A stretch of DNA of 64,000 nt from Anoplolepis gracilipes (lineage: Eukaryota > Arthropoda > Insecta > Hymenoptera > Formicidae): the NCBI RefSeq assembly GCF_047496725.1, contig NC_132979.1, positions 3,427,501 to 3,491,500 on the forward strand. Direction: 5' to 3'. The notes beneath the pieces are model-generated. The model did no database searches, had not been told where the DNA came from, and saw nothing but the letters and a program-made list of their open reading frames with translations. The translations under genes and the position numbers were made by a program. This document shows, piece by piece, positions 36,724 through 47,199 of the stretch. Within the stretch, counting starts at the first letter, position 1. Each line of letters opens with the position of its first letter.

Positions 36724-36741
36724 TAATCTGATTTATTGTCA
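36724..36741 (+). promoter_or_regulatory. Recurrent TAATCTGATTTAT motif, copy 1
   Basis: TAATCTGATTTATTGTCA is preceded about 18 bp earlier by GTGC. TAATC is the known core of K50 homeodomain (bicoid/Otx/Pitx) sites. Binding is inference. Confidence 0.35.
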
Positions 36742-38034
36742 TCCGAATATGAAACATTGGGCGCACGAGAACGCGCTTTGCATAATACATTTCATGGTAG
36801 TTCGTGACGATCGTTTGCAATTTGCCTACGTCTAGCTTAACTATTTCATAAATTGCATCGCGTCTCGCGGAATGATGAACGTAGTTTACATGAAACAGAC
36901 TTCGACAGTTAGCTTAAACTTAGTTTGCTCGCGGACGAATAAATTTTGCAAACACATTAAAATTCCAAAACGATGATTATACGATTAATCTAAATAGGCG
37001 AATTGTATCATGTCAATTTGGTTTGCTTATTTAATTTATGCGATTTATATATATAAACGCTAATTATCATTAATCACTACGTTTAATTGCCGCAATTGTT
37101 TTGATATATTAGTAGAAAATGATTCCCTCACGTTCTATCATACGCTGCACTTGATTCATCATTATAATAATACACAGAATGACACTTTGTCACACAGATA
37201 ATATGCTCGTTTTAATCAAAATTTTTCAATTTTATTCTATCACGCAATAAGAATTATTTCATACATATATTCCTGATATCTTTTAATCTTACAATTACAC
37301 ATATAATTGCATACCATTTGTCTTTTATATTTCTTATTGTTAGTATATTTTTGTAATTATTAATCTACATTATTGCTTCATAATTTTCGTATTATCAGCT
37401 ACGTGTTGTCTACTATTGCTTCCAACGCTCCTCTATTCCTTTTATTTCTCTTGCTTTCTAGCAGTTATTATCATTTATTCCCGACGCATCGTGCGTTTAT
37501 CACTACGGCCAGCGCATTCTGTTGCATTCGCTGTCTGATTTATGACCGCGACCAACCATGCAGTTTATGAAACTGTACTCGGCGCACGAATATCCCGGTT
37601 AGATAATACATCCCCGTCGTCACTCGTGACTTCTATACACTGTTCCATTAGCCGTGCGACAATGCGGATAATAGCAAATGTCGGTGACAGTAATGTCAAT
37701 GATCATGCCAGGCGGTAAAATTCCACGTTTATTCTCTCGGGTAAGAGCGACGAAGGTGAAATTAGATTCTTGGAAACTTTCGTCGCGCGACTCATCGCGA
37801 AAATAATCAATTGTGCCTTTCAAGTTTTTACGGGAAAGAAACCTAGATGACTCGAAAATTGACGGTGACACGCACGATGAATAAAATATGAATATGTATA
37901 TGTCTACGCTCGGTTGAATCTACGATGTAACCGATTGTAAATAACTCCCGAAATTATGCAAAGTATTTTGCATAATTTGCACACAATAATGGCGATAATA
38001 ACTGCCGGGAACGAGCCTGATTAATTGTGCGCCG

Positions 38035-38035
38035 A

Positions 38036-38081
<46 letters not shown>
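38035..38081. repeat. (CT)n microsatellite
   Basis: This is an alternating CT run of about 45 bases with one TT interruption. Confidence 0.95.
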
Positions 38082-38083
<2 letters not shown>

Positions 38084-38206
38084 ATTTTCGAGAGAGCGAC
38101 TCGCTTGTTTTTGCGTTATCCGCGATACGATCATTTTTGCTGTCACGGGCCCAGCGGGCGTATCGTCGTTTCACGGGCTCGTTTTACGGCGTGCAAAACG
38201 TCCCCG

Positions 38207-38224
38207 TAATCTGATTTATCGTTA
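38207..38224 (+). promoter_or_regulatory. Recurrent TAATCTGATTTAT motif, copy 2
   Basis: TAATCTGATTTATCGTTA sits in a 37-bp block beginning GTGCAAAACGTCCCCG that matches copy 3 at about 31 of 37 positions. Confidence 0.4.
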
Positions 38225-38995
38225 CGGACAGCGGAACAGTTTATAAAATTGGATGCGCTCGAATACTTCCCGTACGGTATACAGGCTGATTCGGTTAGTA
38301 CTACTATTCTGAGCATCCCGTCCATTTCACAACTGTCGCAAAACTCATGTTTCCACGACCTGTCAAAACCTATCGACTTTAGCGCGAACGCGAACAGTTA
38401 ACATCATCGGTATTATAAAAAGAAATGTCTGACCGCAGACTTCCCTTATTCCTTTCTATAATTTTTGATTAATATTATTATTAAAAAATAGCATATACAA
38501 TACAAATCGCACATTTAATAACAATAAATACTTTAACGATTTAACGATATTTTTATCTTATTGTCAAGAATTGTTTTATAATTATTTATTAAGAAACCAC
38601 GTGAAACATGTACAATATGATTTATGGATAGTTACATCTCTCATATATAAACTCATCGACGGGAATAGGAGGGGAATATTTCTTTTAGTTATTATGTGTT
38701 ATCATTGAATATCTCTCTGTATATATATATATATGGCCATGATCATTATTATTGTTGTGACACTTGAATTACATTGGAATGATTGTCTGTAGATTAAATA
38801 AACGGCCAGCGACAAAATTGTTAGTGTCGTTTAAGGACAACTCTCGTGTCGCCGAAATAACTCGCGCTCCCATGATCTTCCTTGTCGCACGTGGACCCCC
38901 TTTTTGCCAGCTCGCGACCATTTGCCCTCTCGCGAGCCATGGCGCACGATCTCGCGCGGATTTCACGGTGGTGTACGATGTGCGAAATGTTCGCG

Positions 38996-39013
38996 TAATC
39001 TGATTTATTGTCA
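38996..39013 (+). promoter_or_regulatory. Recurrent TAATCTGATTTAT motif, copy 3
   Basis: TAATCTGATTTATTGTCA is preceded by GTGCGAAATGTTCGCG and followed by CGG, as in copy 2. Confidence 0.4.
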
Positions 39014-40775
39014 CGGTCGCGGGTTTTAGAGAGAGGGTAGTTTATGGAAATGGGTCTCCTCGCGCGCAAATATACGTTTTATATATATATATGTATAGAA
39101 GAACTTCACAAGTCGCAACAGCCTGCATTATCTTCGTTCGCAGGGGCGGACCTCCCGTTCTTCTTAATTCCGTTGGAGTTCTTTTGCAACGATAATTCAT
39201 TATCATCCATCCGTTATTTCATATAATACGTTTTACAAAAATTCCAACACATTCCGCAATCGATTAGACCTGATTAAAAGTTTTTTCAACTCAAATGTAT
39301 GTCTCTGCGAAATAAAATCGAAAATGGCAAAATAGGCGGATACTCTCAGGAACTGTGCGTACATACGTCGCGCGTTAATTTCTTTCGCGAAATTAACGAG
39401 CTTCGAGACAGAGAGGGACTACTTTAAAACTCGTCGAGCGCCGACCATCGATTCGATTCCGCGGGGTTTCTGGAATGCGGCATTATCGTTCACCCCGAAA
39501 TGAATTTCGCAACGGAGGGCGGAAACGGCGCGCGCCCTACCGCGTGATTCGACGTGCATGCCAATTAACGGAGGCGACTATAACGGGGGCAAATTCGCCG
39601 GCGGACAGACGGCGGATATTTACGGCCGATCGAATCACGCGGGTATTACAGGATTTTGTTTAAATGAAGCGACCGATATTACGTGACTGCGCCTTGTAAA
39701 ATTCACGACTCCATCATTCGCGTCGGCGAGCTTATGATTTCGAAAGAGTGTGTCTTTCTCTCCCCTCTTCGGGGGATGTATTCGAAAAGTTCATTATAAT
39801 ATTCTCTCGTTTCAATAAATTATAATATTATTTAAAAAGAAAACAACGCGACGCGTTCAGGAAAATTTGCAATATAATTAATCACGATATTAATAGCAAT
39901 TTAATAAACAGCGGGATATTTGTGTCACGAGAGAGAGATATATCATTTTATTGTCATCACATTCCGCGGCTATAAAATCGCGCGAAATTTATTGTCATAT
40001 TTGGGACGTGTCATTCCGATCGATCGATTAATTTTTAAGTCGAAACTCGCGTAAAGCCCGCGAATTGCATCATCGCGTATTTTTTTTGTTTTTTTATGAT
40101 GCGAGCAGCAACAATATCGATTAAACGACGGTCGTCGTTTGATGACGCCGATTATAAACTGATACCGTCGTGTGGATATTATATCAAGACTAGACGACGT
40201 CGCTTCTCCGCATGGGATAGGTGCCGATAAGGGACTATTAGGAGACGCGTTTGGAATCTCGAGCACCTCGAGGGCCGATCACTAAGGAGCATTATCACTT
40301 GCGATCAAGTTCCCGCCGAGACATACTCGACACCGGCGAATGCACACATAGGGCCATATGCACGCCGTTAACTCCCCTCCGTCGCACCCTCTTCTTCCGC
40401 TTCTGCAGGCCGGAATATGATCTGTATCGTTCACTCACACGCGCGAAACTTGCGCGAATGTTACTAACGAACTGGCATTTCTTGCGTGTTTCGGCTGCTG
40501 GAACTCATACCGGAATTCCGTATAAACGAACATTCTCGCGTAGATAAAAGAGGAATATTCTATAAGATTATCAGACTACAGCACAATTTGATCCGCCCAA
40601 GAGGGAAAGAGATTTATTTAAGAATAATCTACAAAATACACTAAAATTAAATAAGTTTATAATAAAAACAGTAGTTTTTTTTTTAAATTAATTTTTTATC
40701 CGATTTATGCAATATTCTCTTTTTCAACAGAAATCCCATTTTATTTTATAATTTAGAATTTATAAGGTAAACTTA

Positions 40776-41082
40776 GGTAAGATGGCCATAGTTTTTTAAA
40801 ATGCAAAAAACATACTTTTATTTTTTAATAGTATTTGACATATTATCTTTACTGAAGCTTCAATTACGTAATATTATCGAAATTAAAAGGAAAATATTTA
40901 ATAGAAATTTTATATTATCAAAATAATACAACATAAGCATTGACAATCTTATCCAACTTTTAAGTAAAAGATGACCATAGGTGTCGTCGGACAAATGGCC
41001 ATAATATTTATAAAAAAATAGTGAAAACGAAAATAAAAATTACAGGTCATATAACAATTTACATATCTTTATAATAACGTCG

Positions 41083-41090
<8 letters not shown>
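40776..41090. mobile_element. TGGCCAT-type MITE, copy 2 (3'-truncated)
   Basis: It matches 1679 to about 1965 closely (for example AATTACGTAATATTATCGAA and flanks) and starts with the same terminal repeat, GGTAAACTTAGGTAAGATGG. The right terminal repeat is absent; the copy runs into a TA microsatellite at about 41083-41112. It carries small insertions relative to copy 1. Confidence 0.75.
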
Positions 41091-41118
<28 letters not shown>

Positions 41119-41524
41119 TTAAATAACTAAATAATTATATAATAAAAAAATATTTGTTAAAAATAGAGTTATTTATCTAACTTTTATATTAAAAGATAAT
41201 ATTACATATCAAATGTGGATCTTTATATATCTGAATTTGGAAATTGGAAATAACGCTTCAGGCTGCTGAGTTTCATCATTGTTTGCAGCAGACCTCGCGC
41301 CGTGGTATGCACATATGTGGATCGCGTACCAATCGCGCGCAGGACAATACGTAATATTGCACGTCGTGCAGTTTAGCATATTGATCGCACAACGGCCGAA
41401 ATTATCTCCGCGAGATTCTGTCCGATATACCTGTCCCTATGTGATCAAAATATTTGCAATCAAATGTCGCGTATAATGCAACGTTTTACTACTCGACAAG
41501 TATCGACGATACACACGTTACTCC

Positions 41525-41960
41525 GCCCCTCCAATTTTCGCTAATGAAAATTTCGACGGAAATCACTCGTGTTTCCACGACGCTGGTGTGATGAAAGAAT
41601 TTGCAGCACATATAGCACGCGATATATCGACGAGAATAATTTGTTATCGAGGATACTATTTTCCCAGACGCGCAATAGTTATCGACCGAAGTTTCCAGGC
41701 GGAAATTACTCGTGACATCGTACAATACCGGCTTCTAGATGATGAAAATATATTGGCAGCCGTAGGATGTAATATTAACACAAGTAGAGTCGACAGATCG
41801 CAAGACCCGTTTATCAAGGGTATATATTATCTCCATGTAGTAGATATTGATCAAAGTTCTCTGGCAAAAGTTACACCTGACATTGTGTGTACAATAGCTG
41901 TCCTCGGATGATGAAACTATTGACAGCTGTATTTTGAGTAACAGTTATTGGATAAATTAT
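41525..41960 (+). repeat. Degenerate tandem repeat, three units of about 150-168 bp
   Basis: Units start near 41525, 41687 and 41852. Each has a block like GTTTCCAGGCGGAAATTACT followed by GATGATGAAA…TTGGCAGC (ATGAAA at 41591, 41743 and 41911). A 107-codon open frame (41588-41911) spans it and so shows a weak internal protein repeat, but I see no domain. A related stray unit lies near 45880-45990. Confidence 0.55.
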
Positions 41961-44120
41961 AACAGTGTTATTGGTTACGTTATTCTTCATTAAAGTTGAA
42001 TAAGAATTACGAACGTGAATGTGTGATTGTGTGCATGCTTTTGGATTATAGACATATTAGAACAGTATCACAGAATGTAAAAAAAAAAAAAGAAAAATAA
42101 AAAAGTAAAGAATTTGTAACAACATATAATTATAATATATAAAATAAATATATTAGAATATAGCTCGTAGAATATATACGTAAAAAGTATGCATGGAAAC
42201 TCACACGCGAGAGCTATTGACAACACTATCTTTTTTTTTCAATTTTTATTGGTGTGAAGTCCATTAAGCCTGAAATCAGCAGGCTTCCTGTTCATATAGA
42301 ATCCAATATTGCTGAACCGTGAATTTTCGGTGATACGAAAAGGGCATTGGGTATCGTTTTAAATCGCGATTTATTCACACTGTACTTTCCGGCAGAAACA
42401 TTATATTCGTCATGCTGAAGCAGCCTGAAAGCCGTTCCGGTTTTTTAGGAAGTAGTATCTTTTTTTAAAATAATCGCAAATCTTTGATTTTAAATTTACT
42501 TTATCTTTTATATTTATTAATAATGAAAAAATTTTGATTTCCTCACTATTTTATTTGAATTTTAATATTTTAAAACAATATTTTAAATGTAATTATACTA
42601 AAAAATTATTAAAAAATAATTACTATAATAATTATTAATATTTATATAATTATTTTATTGTAATTGATTTATTAGAAGACAAATATATTTAAAATTAGAG
42701 AGAGAGAGAGAATTAAATATACATTAAAATAGACATAATTCTCTCTATATACAATATATGAGGTATTCTGTAAAGACGGGCATTAGTCTTTACTGTTGTA
42801 GTCATCAACTCGTTCTCTAGCGATTTACTCCGTACATAGAAGTACTCAGAGATCCATCCTCCTTCCACGCTCGTGCAAATTCGTACACGTGAATACACGT
42901 CCCATCGGAGAACGTGTGTCGTCGCGTCGTCGGCAATCATACCAGGCGGCGTTAAGTAAAAGCCCATCAGACTGATGAGGATCGGTCCACGTCCGGCTCG
43001 TGCTTCGCATTTGCACTTACAATTAAACTCGGGTCTACATCAGGAATGTAACAGTCGACCAATTCTAATTCGTCCCTCGATTTCCTCGTACATATCATGC
43101 TGGCTAACAATAAGTCAAATTCAACACTGACACACACATTTAATCGTGAATTTGTAAGTGAAATATTTACTAATTGTAAGGGATTTCATTGTTTGATGAA
43201 TGATATTTTTCATACGAAATAGTTTTACGTGAAAAATATCCAGAAATTTCTTTTGCGTTTATACATTGTTTACATTAAAAATAGCATATATTTTGTACAC
43301 AAAATAAAGATTTTCTGATATGACTAAATATTTCAATTAATAACAAGTAATATAAATATAATAATTAATATTTTTTATTACGATTTTTTAATATGACTCA
43401 TTTTTTTAATATAACTTTTAATATGCTCATTCAGTCAAGATTTTGTATTACTTTTCCAAATGAATTTCTATTTCGCAATCTTTGGTCTATCTATTAATTA
43501 TTAATTACGTACTTTATTAATTTCTGTCAAATAATATTTGTTGGTTTTTGGACTTGTAGCTTTATCTCTGTCTTTCAAGCACACACGTACGTTGAATATA
43601 AAATATGTTCCGCTTTTTTGAAACGCACGTACGTAAAATCGCGATTGATATCCTAGCTCAGGCTACGCGCGGGTATTAAATAGAAGCCATCAGAATGATG
43701 AATGCGGGCCTTTCACACGGTAGAAGAATTCGCTGTCATTTCACCGCCGGCTTTTTGCGCCGACGGCGACGGTCGCGAATTTTTCACACCGTCGCGAAGT
43801 CGTGTCACAGTGCGTGCACGTGCGCTCGCACGTGGGAGATAATAGACGGCGAACCGGGTATACGGGCTGTAAGTACTTATAAAAACTCTCGAAGCGTGTG
43901 CGCGTGTATTAAGCAAAAGAAAGCCCAAGCCCGCAGCCCGTAGCTAATGAGTTCGCGGTTCTTTTTTCGAGCATTTATTCCGTGTCGAATACTAATGTAA
44001 TATGCAGATCGGTGCAACAATGTTCTTTGTTAACCGTGAAATTTGTAAACGTCAGAAAAAGTGTGGGTTTTTTTTTATCAATCTTTATTATATAACAATT
44101 TTTAACAATTTTCTTACACA
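41961..44120. other. Non-coding, no gene seen
   Basis: A mix of AT-rich and CpG-rich DNA. Two short similar segments occur here: TTAAGTAAAAGCCCATCAGA near 42955 and TTAAATAGAAGCCATCAGAA near 43677, each followed by TGATGA. Their meaning is unknown. Confidence 0.4.
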
Positions 44121-44127
44121 TTGTATT

Positions 44128-44286
44128 TTTATCAAAATATAAGAATATATCTGATAAGAAGTATATAAAAAAAGCGTTAAAAAATAATATAAAGTAAATG
44201 AATCGACAAGTTTATATTCTTTTATATAAGTCAATTTTATTTAAATTATTTTCATAAAGATAAAACAAAATATATGATAAAGAGCT
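44128..44286 (+). repeat. Left arm of fold-back repeat
   Basis: About 159 bp match the reverse complement of 44707-44856 at clearly above-chance identity, for example ATAAAACAAAATATATGATA in the left arm mirrored at the start of the right arm. The spacer of about 420 bp contains a TC microsatellite. Confidence 0.75.
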
Positions 44287-44595
44287 CACGAAAAAGATTT
44301 CTGTGAAAAAGTGCTAGATGATGAAATCGTATCACTCTAAACAATCGTGTCATTTTAAACGTGACACGAGCACGATGAGACGGTAGGCTTCCCGTTATTT
44401 ACTCCTTTGACACAGTCTGGAAGCCAGGAAAGTGGTGCAACAGTAGACTTGACGTGGCGTTTCATCTTTCACCGCAAAACCACGTTGGCAGGAAATAAAG
44501 CTCGTCTTCGGAGCGACTTTAAACATCGACCTAGTGGTTTCGCTATGATATCTCGACTTCCGGATATTGTTTTCTCTTCTAATTTTATTTCTTTC

Positions 44596-44599
<4 letters not shown>

Positions 44600-44651
<52 letters not shown>
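44600..44651. repeat. (TC)n microsatellite
   Basis: This is an alternating TC run of about 52 bases between the arms of a fold-back repeat. Confidence 0.95.
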
Positions 44652-44657
<6 letters not shown>

Positions 44658-44706
44658 AAAATATCAGTTATATTTGATTCAATAATATAAATAAATGAGA
44701 ACAATA

Positions 44707-44856
44707 CTCTTTATCATATATTTTGTTTTATCTTTATGAAAATAATTTAGATAAAATTGATTTATAAAAAAAAAAAATAAACTTGTCAATTCATTTACTT
44801 TTTATTATTTTTTACACTTTTTTTATATGCTTCTTATATTTTGATAAAAAAATTGA
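44707..44856 (-). repeat. Right arm of fold-back repeat
   Basis: Reverse complement of 44128-44286 with scattered substitutions and short indels, so it is older than the 249-bp repeat at 17852. Confidence 0.75.
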
Positions 44857-44859
44857 TTG

Positions 44860-46575
44860 TATCAAAAATAGTGTGAAGGTAAAGTATTATTATAGTGTTG
44901 CCGAATGACAAATGTCTCTACGATTGTAAATTGTGAAAAACGGTTTGTGCGAAAAAACAACACTAGTTCAACAACGTGTGCAACGACAATAAAAGGTCTA
45001 TTCATTTTTTTTCTGGTTTACAAAATCAGAAGCGTAATTGACACGTAGCTGGTAGCAACGAGCGCAAATCAAACGCAAAGAATATCCACCGTGCAAATTG
45101 ATTTCTCTTCAATCACGGAAAAAAATTCTAAGCGAGATGAATGTTTTCGCAATATCGCGAAAATCATTTTCCATCGTGGAATTTGATTCAACCGTTTCGC
45201 GTTTGCGCCGTCTGCGCAAATATTTCGCGAACCGGATAAAAAAGTGCAAACGGTTTGTAATCCATGCGATTTCAACGCGGCTGCTATCGTTTGACAATAT
45301 TCGACAAATATTCAAAATTATGATGATAGAGTATCTCTCACGAAGAGATTCCCGTAACCAAACCAAAAAATTGCGACGAGTTTTTCCGATTTTGTTCGAA
45401 ATTACATCGTCGATCGAGTTTGACATTAGTGGTAAGCTCGCTGTCGCCATTACGAGATAACAGATCGGATTTCAAATAAATGAGAGAATTAGTCGTGCAA
45501 TTAGAGGGAAATCGCACGCTTGTGGGGATTGCGTGAATGAAATCCTATTGGCTGATTTCCAGTATTCACACGCACTCTCAATGTTTGATTTTGCAATGAT
45601 TGCGCACAGTTGATTACATTGGCTTAATAAAACCGCGTGTTTTCAAATACTTTTGTTCCTTTTAAAACCAGTTTAATGCTTGTTTGTCATTTGAAATCTG
45701 ATTTAAATTTGCGATTTAAACACATACGTCAAAATTTTTACATTTTTACATCGAAGAGCAGAACATTATCTGTAACAGTTTCCGGCTCGAAATATTAGTA
45801 GCTCGAAATTTTCGCTCAATGAAAAAAATTGATGATAAATTTCTGAGCTACCTCTCCAAACCGATCCCGAATTTCGCGTTTTGCACAAATGTCGCGCTCA
45901 TGTCACTTTCAGTAGTACTGTAGAAGAGATATCGACAGTACCTATCGGCAGATTAGTATCGATGACAGAAGCATCTTGGCAGTCGTGATGCCTGGAAGCA
46001 ATGTCGATACAATGTCAAAGTGTCGGCAGTATATTGGCCGCGTTAATTACACGGTCGACAATTACAACGACAGACCGGATTTGTTCGCTGCCTAGTCGTT
46101 CCTTTTCAGGGCTACGTTGGATTATAATCGGCTGCCCTCTGTTGTCGATCCCGGGGACGGGATTATCGGACCTTCGTGCGCGAATATTCGAATATCCGGA
46201 CGACTGGGTTCTCCGCGCGCGTTCGATTAAACGCGACAATGCGATTGGCGCGAATTTCGCGCGGACACAGCGAGAAATCGCGTCTGCTCGTTCTTTATTT
46301 TTTTTTTTTTTTTTTTTTTTGCGAGCCGACGACGATCGAGTGTCATTCCGTCGGTTGTTGACTCTGAATTAATTACGACGCGGCTGGGACGTGATTGAGT
46401 GTTGAATTTATCATTAATCTCTTTTGATGAATTGATACACATTATTGGCTTTTGTACAATATATACATTTCTTTCCGCATATGTCATAATCATATTTATT
46501 AATTCTTTACAATTTGTTGCTTGTTAATTGATATTTAATCTGAAAATTGCGCTAAAATGAGACGCCTATATATTT
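44860..46575. other. Non-coding, no gene seen
   Basis: Overlapping open frames on both strands at 45069-45460 (up to 120 codons) lack domains. A T-run lies at 46298-46320. Confidence 0.45.
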
Positions 46576-46581
46576 TTAATA

Positions 46582-46715
46582 CAGCCTTGGTCAGAAGTAT
46601 TAGGTACCCTTAAATTTTCCCTATTTCTTATTTTGTTAATAGTATATAAATACTAAAAAGATTAAAAAATTTTTTAAAACTATTGATAGCACTTGAAATT
46701 TCAAGCTTTAAAATG

Positions 46716-46746
<31 letters not shown>

Positions 46747-47197
46747 ACCGATAGCAACTTTAATGCGTTATCAGTACATTAAAAATGTTTTGTGTTTTAA
46801 AAAAAGAACATTGTGTTGTTTCTTAAAATTTTGTTGTATTTTTGACACTCTGTAGCTCGGTAAAAAAATTTCTCTCGAAAAATTTAAGTTTCATAAACTA
46901 CAACATTTTGCCTACAAAATACTTTTTTTTAAAACTTTCCTAAATTTTTGTTGGCCGAGATACATAATTTTGAAACTAATTTTGTTGAAATCTGTGTTTT
47001 TCAGACATGTTGTCGATACTGGGCGAAAAGTTATGACAGACGAAAAATTAAAAAAACATTTTAAAGCTTGAAATTTCAGCTTTAAATTGCTATCGATAGT
47101 TTAAAAAAATTGTTTAATTCTTTTAGTATTTATATACTGTTAACAAAATAAGAAACATGGAAAATTTAAGGGTGCCTAATACTTTTGACCATGGCTG
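46582..47197. mobile_element. Tc1/mariner-like MITE with long terminal inverted repeats
   Basis: The left end starts CAGCCTTGGTCAGAAGTATT after a TA. The right end is its inverse, ending ACTTTTGACCATGGCTG, and similarity continues inward for about 120 bp. CAG-N-TGGTCAAAAGTATT-like ends and TA target sites are typical of Tc1/mariner elements; the right-hand TA is not perfectly preserved. No transposase is encoded. The internal part contains a long T-run (about 46718-46742). Confidence 0.8.
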
Positions 47198-47199
47198 CA

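Larger units (their letters stand above)
35500..40770. other. CpG-rich non-coding region with recurrent motifs
   Basis: No gene is supported. The TAATCTGATTTAT motif occurs at 36724, 38207 and 38996 in similar context. A CT microsatellite lies at 38035-38081. Open frames of up to about 100 codons on both strands show no domains. Enhancer-like or intronic DNA of a distant gene is an inference. Confidence 0.45.
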
